Source of the DNA: Trichobilharzia szidati
Lineage: Eukaryota > Platyhelminthes > Trematoda > Strigeidida > Schistosomatidae
Assembly (NCBI GenBank): GCA_944472155.2
Contig: OX235274.1
Coordinates: 31,928,052-31,992,051 of the forward strand
Length of the DNA: 64,000 bases
Reading direction: 5' to 3'
Shown here: positions 48,001 through 54,629 of the stretch, piece by piece
Layout of the letters: each line of letters starts with the position of its first letter
Position numbering within the stretch: the stretch's first letter is position 1
Position numbers and translations under genes: made by a program
Notes under the pieces: model-generated
The model's database searches: none
What the model was told of the DNA's origin: nothing
What the model saw: only the letters and a program-made list of their open reading frames with translations

Positions 48001-49457
48001 TGTATAATTTGTAATTTGAACAAAGCAGGAACTACAGTTTTAGCAGAATAAAGTGGTATCATCTTTTATTTCGTTGCCTTCTCGTCAGCTGCTTACAGGG
48101 CAAAGACATTATTAAATATATCTACAAAAACAATTTTAACATACTTGCACAGAGTTCATTTTAAACAAAAATCAATCAATATACGCATACACTAATAATA
48201 TATACATATTATATATGCAATATTAAACACTATTCCGAACAACAATAATAATCATACACAATGAAAACTTTTCAGCATCTCGCATTCGGATGAAAGAGAG
48301 ATGAAAAATATCCAGTTACCAGGGCAAAGAAAGACTGATAACCGCTTCTTTCTGGACGCATAAATCAGGTTTCAGGCGCTTGATGGAAATGGCTTCAGCA
48401 AACTTAAGGAGAATTGAGCTCTTTTGCTTATTGATAATTTTAAACAACTTTTTGACGTCCAGCTCATGACCCGTGTCGAGGAGATGCCTGGCGATGGCAC
48501 TGTTTAAAGCATTTGTTCCCTTTTAGACGTAAGCTTTTTGGTACATGTTCAGAAAATCGGAGGTATGCCCTTCTTTCTGTTCTTCCAATGTAACTGCTCC
48601 CACAGATACATGTAAATTTGCATGTACAGTTGGAGTTAACATGAGAAGGATATCTATTGATTTTTGATTGCATCAAACAAAAAGTTGTTCGATAAACGGG
48701 AACGAGCTTAGCTGCATGATAGGCTATGGCTAGTGATGTGCTCAGCCTTCTGTTGATCATCGCTGCAATGTTTTCACCTTTATAATCAAGCTGAAAGTAG
48801 ATTGGCTTTTCTCGTACTGTGATTTGTTTTACATTTGTGACTTGTTGATGAACCTTTGAGGGTACCCATTGCTCTTCAATATCTTTTCAAGAAACTCAAA
48901 TTCTTCCTCTAATTTCTCTATAGAGCATATTCTGCTCGCTCTATAGTACATAGTCTTGACTAGACCACGTTTAAAGCTATTTGGGCAAAAGCTATTAAAA
49001 GCCTCCAGCTTGAAGCCACCCTATGTTCCACTGGGAACATAAAGGAATAAATTAAAAAAATGACATGATTTTATAATAGATTTCCTTTTTTTAAAAGAAA
49101 ACTTAACTAATGTTTCTTTCTTTTACATAAATTTCTTTCTTTCTTTTTCACAGCCTTAACGATTTAAACAATAAAATAGAATCTGCTGAATTAGAAATGA
49201 AAAAATTCCATGAACACTTTCAAAATGAAGTCAATGAAATACGAACAACTATTCCATTGAAGGTGAACACAGATGATTTAGATCCACGACATTTAGAAAA
49301 TCCTCACATCCTTCTACTGGGACCACAGTGTAAACCTAATCGACAAAATCAATCCTTACTAGATACTGACTTGGATGAGACAACCAATCGTCTTCTACCT
49401 GATCCTATACTACCTGCTCCGTATACGGATGATCATTATTCGAGAAAAGCTGTTTGA
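32789..49457 (+). CDS. RABGEF1: Rab5 guanine-nucleotide exchange factor, Rabex-5/RABGEF1-like (7 exons, 549 aa)
   Basis: Exons: 32789-33044, 33074-33189, 33227-33349, 34023-34251, 41392-41834, 45272-45450, 49154-49457. All junctions are GT-AG with compatible phases; the total of 1650 nt gives 549 residues plus TGA. An A20-type zinc finger comes first (C17, C21, C33, C36 around [11 protein letters not shown]). A helical segment follows (exons 2-3, including V-Q-D-F-Y), then a VPS9 domain (exons 4-6) with [18 protein letters not shown] (D343) and G-Y-F-F-T-N-L (Y384). The tail is probably coiled coil. Known family role: activation of Rab5 on early endosomes, with the zinc finger binding ubiquitin. 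Oddity: a polar insert of about 65 residues inside the VPS9 core. The start ATG precedes the zinc finger by 16 codons; no better start was seen. Confidence 0.93.
33074..33189 (+). CDS. RABGEF1: RABGEF1 exon 2
   Basis: Acceptor TTTCAG at 33068-33073; donor GTAAGG at 33190. It encodes D-D-S-R-D-P-N-P and a helix [13 protein letters not shown]. The following intron is 37 bp. Confidence 0.88.
33227..33349 (+). CDS. RABGEF1: RABGEF1 exon 3
   Basis: 41 codons: [10 protein letters not shown] and V-Q-D-F-Y, matching the helical segment just before VPS9 in Rabex-5 proteins. Donor GTGAGT at 33350. The 673-bp intron that follows has SINE-2 inserted at about 33.7 kb. Confidence 0.88.
33660..33905 (-). 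mobile_element. SINE-2 relic in RABGEF1 intron 3
   Basis: Minus strand: tRNA-like head with GGTTCAAACCC, HHR segment with the inserted base changes CTAAGGT and ACACAACTG, then the tail. Core and stems are decayed, so it is an old copy. Confidence 0.7.
34023..34251 (+). CDS. RABGEF1: RABGEF1 exon 4 (VPS9 start)
   Basis: The acceptor follows a run of C residues (CCCCCAG, AG at 34021-34022). It encodes S-V-E-R-F-V-T-T-W and T-T-D-D-E, then H-W-V-T-P. Donor GTAAGT at 34252. An open frame continues to 34544, but its sequence does not fit the family; joining to 41392 does. Confidence 0.9.
34260..35285. other. Intron 4, left part: nothing recognised
   Basis: Open frames here (for example 34824-35015) have no family match I can defend and are not bounded by splice sites in phase with the gene. 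Confidence 0.4.
35290..35790 (+). repeat. R-X repeat copy
   Basis: Begins near GATAGCTGCTACCTTGACG and runs through AGGTCCTACCATG (TGCAGGTCCTACC...), ending near CACGCAACACT and CTTTCTGTTTCAGG. It matches 61677-62127 (plus) and 58639-58995 (minus). No convincing coding frame, so the type is unknown. Confidence 0.65.
35791..36470. other. Intron 4: unassigned
   Basis: No recognised element. A G run lies at 36173-36181. Confidence 0.4.
36475..36965 (-). mobile_element. RTE-a 3' fragment, inverted, in intron 4
   Basis: Minus strand ends with GCAACTCGAACTGCTGCAC-type sequence (read reversed at 36510-36535) and a CAGTCAGTC tail at about 36470. The coding part on the right is GHVLRM-like and broken at about 36965 by a SINE-1 copy. 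Confidence 0.75.
36985..37165 (+). mobile_element. SINE-1 (Smalpha-like) with degenerate hammerhead
   Basis: A-box-like AGTGGTCTAGTGGGTTAAC, B-box GGTTCAAGTCCC, then the HHR region at 37051-37110: stem I strand ACATCCAG, core CTAACGA (should be CTGANGA), and GAAA at about 37085-37089. The palindromic stem III is ATACACAT instead of TGCGCA, followed by CCTGGATTCC. Inactive by the G5-to-A change and the stem III change. Confidence 0.75.
37170..37900. other. Intron 4: unassigned AT-rich
   Basis: No repeat counterpart or exon seen. Confidence 0.4.
37905..38370 (+). mobile_element. RTE-a 3' end in intron 4
   Basis: Contains GTGGTCAAACGAAAACATGG, TGTGCTACATGGAGGG and GGCAACTCGAACTGCTGCAC, then GAAACCAGTCAGTCAGTCAG at about 38341-38360. 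It is a 5'-truncated insertion with no intact coding frame. Confidence 0.8.
38375..39435. other. Intron 4: unassigned
   Basis: Only a short ATT run (38443-38458) and a G run (38702-38717) stand out. Confidence 0.4.
39440..39778 (+). repeat. LTR-like fragment in intron 4
   Basis: The right part (39718-39778) repeats at 12325-12395. It has AATAAACGATT, a polyadenylation-like signal, followed by CCCTTGTCTTCTGTCGTTACA, a plausible LTR 3' end. The left limit is uncertain. Confidence 0.45.
39780..40330. other. Intron 4: unassigned
   Basis: Nothing recognised before the partial SINE-2 at 40335. Confidence 0.4.
40335..40475 (+). mobile_element. SINE-2 3' fragment
   Basis: Starts inside the HHR: core TTCTGAAGAGTTCC, GAAACAGATGTCC, then the tail. 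The copy is strongly diverged and lacks the tRNA-like head. Confidence 0.6.
40575..41030 (-). mobile_element. SINE-2 long copy in intron 4 (left of inverted pair)
   Basis: On the minus strand it starts near 41030 with CCCTACAAAACCAATACTTG (previous unit tail). It passes the spacer with GACCAGTAGGGTACAGCAGG, the tRNA-like head and an HHR segment with a 4-base insertion (CAGCTGACTGTCC), and ends near 40580. Same tandem-like composition as the 4430-4905 copy. Confidence 0.8.
41035..41355 (+). mobile_element. SINE-2 copy in intron 4 (right of inverted pair)
   Basis: Starts at CAACCAGTAGGGTACAGCAGG (two parts: CAACCAGTAGGG, TACAGCAGG) and carries the tRNA-like head with box B GGTTCGAATCC. The HHR follows at 41242-41288, and the tail ends 36 bases before exon 5. 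Confidence 0.82.
41242..41288 (+). ncRNA. Hammerhead ribozyme, core intact, stem I weak
   Basis: Core CTGAAGA at 41248-41254, stem II GTTCC...AGGAC, GAAA at 41270-41273, stem III CAGCCG and cleavage triplet GTC at 41279-41281. Stem I (GTACTT against CATTAA) has mismatches next to the core, so activity is doubtful. Confidence 0.5.
41392..41834 (+). CDS. RABGEF1: RABGEF1 exon 5 (VPS9 catalytic core with insert)
   Basis: Acceptor TTATTTCAG. It encodes L-D-Q-I-V-E-C-C and V-F-D-A-L-K-V, then an Asn/Ser/Thr-rich insert (about residues 273-338). The catalytic stretch [13 protein letters not shown] and G-Y-F-F-T-N-L follows. Donor GTGAGT at 41835. Confidence 0.93.
41865..42170 (+). mobile_element. 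SINE-2 copy in intron 5
   Basis: Starts AGCAGGTTGAAGATGAGACA, 30 bases inside intron 5. Box B is GGTTCGAGCCC. The HHR core is CTAAAGA (G5 lost), and stem II carries an added GTG. Confidence 0.8.
42240..43215. mobile_element. PLE-related inverted-repeat element in intron 5
   Basis: The left arm (42240-42490) and right arm (42940-43190) are inverted copies: TTGATAAAATCACTCAGTGT against its reverse near 43140, and GACAACGTTTCGAGCACAA against TTGTGCTCGAAACGTGGTC. The centre (42500-42930) matches 51060-51330 in inverted orientation. The right arm also matches 60670-60815. No RT remains. PLEs commonly have inverted or partial LTR-like ends. Confidence 0.65.
43216..44925. other. Intron 5: unassigned
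   Basis: No family seen. Around 43330-43630 a diverged minus- or plus-strand LINE piece is possible (words such as GTGTGCGTAAAGTTGATG), but I cannot support it. The 154-codon frame at 44402-44866 has no motif and no matching splice phases. Confidence 0.35.
44935..45212 (-). mobile_element. SINE-2 copy in intron 5, 60 bp before exon 6
   Basis: Minus strand with the full head, HHR at 44996-45041 (stems perfect; core ATGAAGA as in the 5.08-kb copy) and tail. It ends about 60 bases upstream of exon 6, close to its acceptor. Confidence 0.82.
45272..45450 (+). CDS. RABGEF1: RABGEF1 exon 6
   Basis: Acceptor ATATAG; donor GTAAGC at 45451. It encodes S-C-A-V-H-F-L and [10 protein letters not shown], equivalent to the end of the VPS9 domain. 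Confidence 0.88.
45625..45725 (+). mobile_element. SINE-3 head (tRNA-like)
   Basis: GTGGCACAGCAGTTAGGAC, then CATGCACATGG and GGTTCGATCCCTGG: A- and B-box spacing of a tRNA. It lacks the rest of SINE-3. Confidence 0.65.
45990..46175 (-). mobile_element. SINE-3 copy in intron 6
   Basis: Minus strand: tRNA-like head with TTAGCGGTAGAATGCTC and GTTTGATTCCC, then GGTAAGGTTGGGCGTGAAGG and CTGAAACTTCAAGGC, matching 56145-56350. Confidence 0.7.
46545..46760 (-). mobile_element. RTE-b 3' end, inverted
   Basis: The reverse strand shows the ...GAGTCCTATGTTCTACTCGG AACCCAAGGG tail (in two parts) and the preceding GGTGACATG...-type coding end seen at 59.33 kb. Confidence 0.65.
46825..47205 (+). mobile_element. 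SINE-1 (Smalpha-like) copy in intron 6
   Basis: Contains the spacer GGTTGGACCGATTATTGG, a decayed reverse HHR at 46930-46983, and the tRNA-like head (GTGGATAACGCTTTG). A forward HHR lies at 47105-47165 with core CTGACGA (47121-47127), GAAA (47142-47145) and palindrome TGCGCA. Stem II is badly mismatched and the cleavage triplet is ATT. Confidence 0.7.
47660..47870 (+). pseudogene. RTE-b RT relic
   Basis: Frames with stops contain H-T-N-S-K-I and, near 47825-47860, [11 protein letters not shown], the F-T-Y-L-G-S motif after the RT palm in RTE elements. Confidence 0.55.
47871..48285. other. Intron 6: unassigned AT-rich
   Basis: No gene or repeat counterpart found. Confidence 0.4.
48290..49002 (-). 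pseudogene. Penelope-like element: RT end and GIY-YIG endonuclease
   Basis: Minus strand from 49000: [14 protein letters not shown], then R-A-S-R-I-C-S and the thumb end N-G-Y-P-Q-R-F-I. After a frameshift comes a Cys pair (C-T-C-K), then C-G-S-S-Y-I-G-R-T and R-F-S-E-H-V-P-K, which is the GIY-YIG nuclease of PLEs. The open part is 48464-48760. The start of the RT is absent. Confidence 0.85.
49003..49062 (+). repeat. SINE-3/RTE-b 3' tail fragment
   Basis: CTTGAAGCCACCCTATGTTCC then ACTGGGAAC and an A-rich end, matching the shared SINE-3 and RTE-b tail. About 90 bp upstream of exon 7. Confidence 0.6.
49154..49457 (+). CDS. RABGEF1: RABGEF1 exon 7 (C-terminus and stop)
   Basis: Acceptor TTTTTCACAG after a long pyrimidine tract. 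It encodes a charged helix (L-N-D-L-N-N-K-I-E and K-K-F-H-E-H-F), then a Pro/Asp-rich end. Stop TGA at 49455-49457. Confidence 0.88.
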
Positions 49458-49688
49458 GAAAAGGTCTATCATCATTGTGTGTGTGTGTGTGTATATGTAC
49501 AAAAAATGTGTGTATTCGTAATGCTATTTAGTAATTCTTGCTATTTTTAGAAATAAGGCTTGTGAATAATATTACTTTCTTTTTAATATTTGATTTATCT
49601 ATAAACGATTCCTATTTCTCTTCATAAATATATATAAACATGCAGCAGCATGTGCATACTTATACGTACATGAGTGATATGACAAGTA

Positions 49689-49694
49689 AATAAA
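49689..49694 (+). terminator. Polyadenylation signal AATAAA of RABGEF1
   Basis: AATAAA 232 bases after the stop, in an AT-rich 3' UTR that also holds a GT repeat at 49478-49494. It is the best-placed signal before the repeats resume at 49.79 kb. Confidence 0.6.
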
Positions 49695-49789
49695 TTATTA
49701 TTGTATATTCGGTGACTGTCTTTTGCTATTGTTATCCTCCCTTTATACTGCTACCGTCATAGAGAGACTATCTCCATTTTTTCGAATTT

Positions 49790-50830
49790 TGAAACAATGA
49801 TGTCTAACTGATTGAAACTGCGTATGTTTGGCATGCAATTCGCTCCCGTCAAATGTAAGACGATGTTACAGGACTGGACTACACTGACTCCTCTTAGCTT
49901 ATAAATAGGAAGTGAATTGGCGCCAATTTGGAAGTTGCATCAGCCCTAATGTGTTGATCGCTGATGAAATCTCAGCACGGATACAGAAGACTCGGTTCGC
50001 ATAGGCCAGTTTACACCGTCTCTGGCGTAGACATAATATCCGGCTGGTTGTCGACCAAAGGGCGTGTGTACTGCTCAGCAGTTCGCTCCGTCCTCCCTCA
50101 TGGCTAGCTGTGAGACAGCGGAAGACATGAAAAGATTAGCTGTCTTCGATCATAGGTGTCTGCGTTCTATCTCCCATGTGAAGTGGTATAATAGGGTGAG
50201 CAATATTGAGGTGAGGCTCCCGTCGAATGTTAGGTAAGGAGGGAAAATCAATCGACGAGGTTGTGAAGTTACACCGACTGAGATGCTTAAGGCATGTGTT
50301 ACTCATGCCTAGCCATCTCCTTCCTCGACGGGCAATGTTAGCCGCTGACATAGTATGGATCAGGTTGGAAAAGAGCAAGTATGTGGTGGTCAAACCAAAA
50401 CGTGGCTTCATCAGTCAATGAAATCCACAACAGTTAGTTTAAGCCACGTAGGAAGACGTAGACTGCCTGACTGGGGTCCTTGGGACGGTAAAAACCAATA
50501 AAGGCTGGAGACAATCGGTGATATGGCTCAAAATCGTTCTCAATGACAGCGCAGATGCATCCACTCCTTGTGACTTATAATATCCAATAAAACTATATTG
50601 TTCTTCGATATTGAAATAATAGAGATTTGTAGCTCAGGTGGATGATTTGCAATTAGTAGTGTTCTCTGAGCTTGTTGGTTTAGTTCTTCGATATTACTAT
50701 TCTTTTTGCCTCATATCTCTGTTTACGGTCTCTATTTTGAATTTCTTCTCTTGCTTGTGTGCTACATGGAGTGTGGCGACTCGAACTGCTGCACATCGGT
50801 GCAAAGTTCTATGTTGAAACTAGTGAGCCA
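49790..50830 (+). mobile_element. RTE-a relic with a 70-bp insert
   Basis: Reads C-M-F-G-M-Q-F-A-P-V-K-C-type RT thumb, then the R-C-L-R-S-I and R-H-V-L-L-M-P regions with frameshifts. The 3' UTR ends in GCTGCACATCGG and GTTGAAACTAGTG. A 70-bp unit (50613-50682) interrupts the 3' UTR between 13-bp TSDs. Confidence 0.82.
50613..50682. mobile_element. 70-bp mini-insertion with 13-bp TSD
   Basis: GTTCTTCGATATT occurs at 50600-50612 and again at 50683-50695. The 70 bases between (starting GAAATAATAGAGATTTG) match 57377-57445. Other RTE-a copies (for example 38.2 kb) lack the insert, giving the empty site. Confidence 0.85.
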
Positions 50831-50834
50831 GAAA

Positions 50835-51020
50835 CTGATATTAGATGGTTGGAGGCAATCGGCCCCAGGAGAAGCCTTCGACCTAGGTTTCGTGCTGGTC
50901 AGCACTCACAAGTTAGTAAGGCGAATCTGCAAACTTGAAGGAACTCATGTCCCTTTTGAGATTCGAACCCGCATTACCAGCACTGAGGTATTCGGGCTTG
51001 CGATTGACCTCGTGTAGAGC
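50835..51020 (-). mobile_element. SINE-4 (tRNA-like)
   Basis: Minus strand: GGTTCGAATCTC box B, then CATGAGTTCCTTCAAG and CGAAACCTAGGTCGAAGGC. A better copy is at 56530-57375 (split by an RTE-a). Confidence 0.65.
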
Positions 51021-51039
51021 TGTATAATTAAATCATAAT

Positions 51040-51970
51040 TAAATTAAGTCAGTCATTCATTATTCCTTATCCTCTGTTTTATTGATAGTAATAATTTCCA
51101 TATCTGTGGTATTGGTGTTGTGTCATTCGTATTGGATGATGTAGGTGTAGGTATGATGAAGAAAGATTCAGTAATCACCTTCTCTCCATCTACCTAAATT
51201 ACTTTGGAGAACTGTAGCTCTGTACCTCATCCTATTATGTCAGTGTATCTATTGCAATTGTTCATCAATCATTCTACACTTAGCTAAATTCCTATGCTCC
51301 AGCAGATAACCTAACTGCCGCCAATTTACTAGTCTGATCTATGTAGATCATTTTTCTCAAAAGAATGTTGTAGCCCAATTCGTTGCTATGTATTACACTG
51401 GAATGAGGATTCATTCATGCGTAATATAAAGAATTTATAACTGGTTACTGACTGTTGTATCATCCTTGCCTGACTATTAACTATCTGATCGGTTAGACTA
51501 CTAAGATCACGCTCTTTTTATATAATCGATAGTGTAAACACTAGTGTTTACCTAATTTCCTATCTTCTTTCCTTTTTATCATATAATCTAACTTTGGAAA
51601 CTCCCCTTTGTAACTTTTTAATTCATAAGTGAGTGGAATGGCCTCTACCTTTGAGTTGATATGTTCGAAAAATGTGTTTACATCTTGTGTTTTTAGTACT
51701 GTGAATGTATCATCTACATACCTCTACTATACTTTCAGGGGTGGAGATGAACGTTTCAGTCAATAGCTAAGTATTGCAATCTATCCATCCGGTAAATAAT
51801 ACCTAATATATCCAATAAACAAATTAATTTAGAACTATATACTACCACAGTGGAGCCCTCCTAAAATCACTCAGCTACCTGAACTTCCAACCAATACAAT
51901 GCGTCTTATCTTCTGTCATTTTTGCTGTTTTAATCATTCAGTCATGTCCGTGGGTCGCCGTATGTACTCA
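51040..51970 (-). pseudogene. Penelope-like element RT relic
   Basis: The minus strand reads Y-V-D-D-T-F-T-V-L at about 51720-51690, the PLE RT catalytic motif, followed by F-F-E-H-I-N-S and G-E-F-P-K-L-D. The left part (51060-51330) is shared with the centre of the intron-5 element. Several stops. Confidence 0.75.
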
Positions 51971-52264
51971 TGTACATTTTTAATTGGTTTCCAACCTACC
52001 ATCACGCATTTCTGAGGCATCAAAGAAAAATACTATAAAAGATTATTTTATTCTTCAGATCGAATAGCATTGCGTCACGTGATGTTCTGGAGATGGCCGT
52101 TTCACTTGAAACTCCTGGATAAAGAGAAAATATTATGCAATAAACTACGCTAAAAATTGTGAATATTGTGTAAACTTATTGTGCAGAATAAGCTATTATT
52201 ACTATAATATATGGATCTCGAAATGGCTCGAACAACTTGCACACACCTAACCATTACTTATTCT
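51971..52264. other. Unassigned
   Basis: Nothing recognised. Confidence 0.35.
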
Positions 52265-52400
52265 TCAATAGGTTACGCGTCGAGTATTAGATAAGCAGGG
52301 GAAATCTATCGATGAGTTAGTGAAGCTACATCGATTGAGATGGTTAGGACATGTGTTACACATTCATGTCTATCCATCGCCTTATTCGGCGAAAAGTATA
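52265..52400 (+). mobile_element. RTE-a fragment
   Basis: GGTTACGCGTCGAGTATTAG, then the G-H-V-L-H-I-like coding piece (GGTTAGGACATGTGTTACAC). It stops at the SINE-1 pair; the next RTE-a part resumes at 53140, so the SINE-1 pair probably entered this LINE. Confidence 0.65.
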
Positions 52401-52436
52401 AGCTAACATAGGATTAGAATTTAATTTGAGGATGGT

Positions 52437-52778
52437 AACTAGCAGTGAAATCCAGAATGCACATTTCGTCCTATTTGGGACTCGTTAGCTAACTGGATGT
52501 ACCTGCATTTCCCAGTGTGATGATGTTCCCACCGAGGCTCGAACCCAGTGCCTATAGTTTCAAACGCCAAAGCGTTACCCACTAGACCACTTGGACCACG
52601 AGAGCCACCTCTTGTGCAACGGGTCATATTAATTTAACTGAATTTTAGATTTTCCCATCGATTGATTGGACCGAAGTGCTTGGTCTCAGGTTGACATGTC
52701 GGCTTCTTGTGCAGATGCTTCAACGATATCTGGGCGTTTAATTAGAATTTAATTTGTGGATGGTGACTAGCAGTGGAA
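52437..52778 (-). mobile_element. SINE-1 (Smalpha-like), left of inverted pair
   Basis: Minus strand from 52778: GATTCCACTGCTAG, previous unit tail with GCCGACATGTCAACC, tRNA-like head (GGTCTAGTGGGTAACGC, GGTTCGAGCCTCGG), then an HHR at 52450-52506. That HHR has core CTAACGA, stem II GTCC/GGAC intact and GAAA, with stem III TGTGCA. The core has A in place of G5. Confidence 0.8.
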
Positions 52779-53135
52779 TCGACGGGAAAATCTAAAATTC
52801 AGTTAAATTAATATGACCCGTTGCACAAGAGGTGCCTCTCGTGGTCCAAGTGGTCTAGTGGATAACGCTTTGGCGTTTGAAACTATAGGCACTGGGTTCG
52901 AGCCTCGGTGGGAACATCATCACACTGGGAAATGCAGGTACATCCAGTTAGCTAACGAGTCCCATATAGGATGAAATGTGCATCCTGGATTCCACTGCTA
53001 GTCATTATCCCCTCCAATTAACTTATAATTACATGCCCAGACATCGTCGAAGCATCTGCACAAGAAGCCGACATGTCAACCTGAGACCGAGCAATTCAGT
53101 CCAATCAATCGACGGGAAAATCTAAAATTCAATTA
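52779..53135 (+). mobile_element. SINE-1 (Smalpha-like), right of inverted pair
   Basis: Starts GACGGGAAAATC, with tRNA-like head and box B GGTTCGAGCCTCGG. The HHR at 52934-52995 has core CTAACGA, stem II GTCCC...GGAT and GAAA. The unit tail runs to about 53135 (ends AATTCAATTAAA). Confidence 0.8.
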
Positions 53136-53139
53136 AACA

Positions 53140-53860
53140 TAGTATTAGGTTAGAAAAGAGCTAGTGGTGGTCAAACGAAAACTTGGAATCAGTCCATGAG
53201 ATCTTTAATGGTTAGTGTGAACCAGCCGCGTAGGAAGGTGTGAACTACCTGGTTGGTGCCCTTAGGATTCTAAGAACTAATAGCTGGAAACTATTGATGG
53301 TATGGTTCAAAATTCGCGTTCACAATGGTGCAGATGCATTGACTCTTTGTAATCTTCCATATCCATTAAACCCGATTGTTTATCTACGTACTATTCTTTC
53401 TCCCTTACATTTTTTGCTTGTTGCTGTTATTTCGAATCTCATAGTTATTACCAGACCGGATAAGGGACCGGGGATAGTAATTAAGGGCAGGCAGGATTAT
53501 ATAAACATGATGAACTCCACACTAGATGATGGCAGAAAGTTTCACAAGCCGAAAATAATGAAAGATCAGACGGAAAAAAGTAGAGAGAGAGAAATAACAA
53601 ACTTATCAAAGGATTTGAAAGGTAAAGAGTACATATCACCAAAAACTTACGAAAACATAAAACCCACATGGAGCACCATCTCACGCATGTACGGTCTATC
53701 GAAAGGGCATAAATCAGGAGTGCCCCCACGTCCCTTACATTTTTGCCTATTACTGTTCTTTCGAATCTCTATTTTTGTGCTACATGCAGTGTGGCCACTT
53801 GAACTTGTGCACTTCTGAGCAGAGTTCTATGTTGAAACCAGTCAGTCAATCTACTTGTCT
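53140..53860 (+). mobile_element. RTE-a 3' end, interrupted by a PLE fragment
   Basis: The left part (53140-53440) holds GTGGTCAAACGAAAAC and the 3' UTR. The right part (53731-53860) resumes with the same stretch and ends GTTGAAACCAGTCAGTC. The PLE piece 53441-53730 sits between near-identical 39- to 40-base duplications. Confidence 0.8.
53441..53730 (+). pseudogene. Penelope-like element, RT N-terminal fragment
   Basis: In one open frame it reads I-T-R-P-D-K-G-P-G-I-V-I, then D-Y-I-N-M-M and S-R-M-Y-G-L-S-K-G-H-K-S-G-V-P-P-R-P. These are the RT1-RT2a landmarks of PLEs. Only 290 bp remain; no YVDD and no GIY-YIG. Confidence 0.85.
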
Positions 53861-53869
53861 TGAATGGAC

Positions 53870-54300
53870 ATATTAAGTAGCGCCCGACAAAGATAAATTG
53901 AAGTAGAGCAAATATAGAAAATAAAGCGATCCATGTCAAGTAGTGAATGGATAGAGTACGCAGACACAGACACACACACAATAAACTCTGGGAACGAATC
54001 AACCCACCAACAAGCGATTGCTTAACAAATATTCCGAAGAAAATGGAGACGGATTGGGCACACGCTGACGAGACTGTCAAATGACATCGCTCAAGTGGAA
54101 TGAATCTGAATGGGAAACGACGAGTTAGGCGTCAGTCTGAGGGTGATATGTAGGAGATCGTGCGAGGAGGAGATCAGAGACAATGGGCAACCATGGGGCC
54201 AGCTTAAGACCACTGAGAATAAGACAAATTGGAGATGTTGCTGTTGAAGCTCTATGTTCTACTTGGAACCCAAGGGAACAATAATTATAATAACAAACAA
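53870..54300 (+). mobile_element. RTE-b 3' end
   Basis: Contains the C-terminal words (ATCAACCCACCAACAAGCG near 53997, GGAGACGGATTGGGCACACG near 54048) and the tail GAAGCTCTATGTTCTACTTGG followed by AACAATAATTATAATAAC. Frameshifted. Confidence 0.75.
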
Positions 54301-54364
54301 ACACAAACATACAGCATTTAATAGATCATCAGTTACAACAATTAAAAGTATGAGATTTTCAAGT

Positions 54365-54595
54365 ATTGCGCCATTGGATCGGGTTCCATTGGCAGCTTAA
54401 TGGTCTACAAGCTCGCTAGCCTTGTAACCAGAAGGTCGTGGGTTCGAACCCCGGTGGGTGGGTGCGTACTGCTGAAGCGGAGTCCCCAACTAAGCTGACG
54501 AAACAGCTGTCCACTACTCCCCCTTCAGGTTTTCCAATGGTTCTCTCTCTAACTGATGTCAGTTCATGATGAAATCCTATAAGCAATTAAGAGTG
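54365..54595 (+). mobile_element. SINE-2 copy
   Basis: 5'-truncated near the head. Box B GGTTCGAACCCC. HHR segment 54466-54517 keeps CTGAAG, but with a CG insertion in the core (CTGAAGCGGA) and a GCT insertion in stem II. Cleavage unlikely. Confidence 0.78.
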
Positions 54596-54629
54596 TAAGA
54601 ATCGCAAATAAGAAGAAGTTCTCTATATA

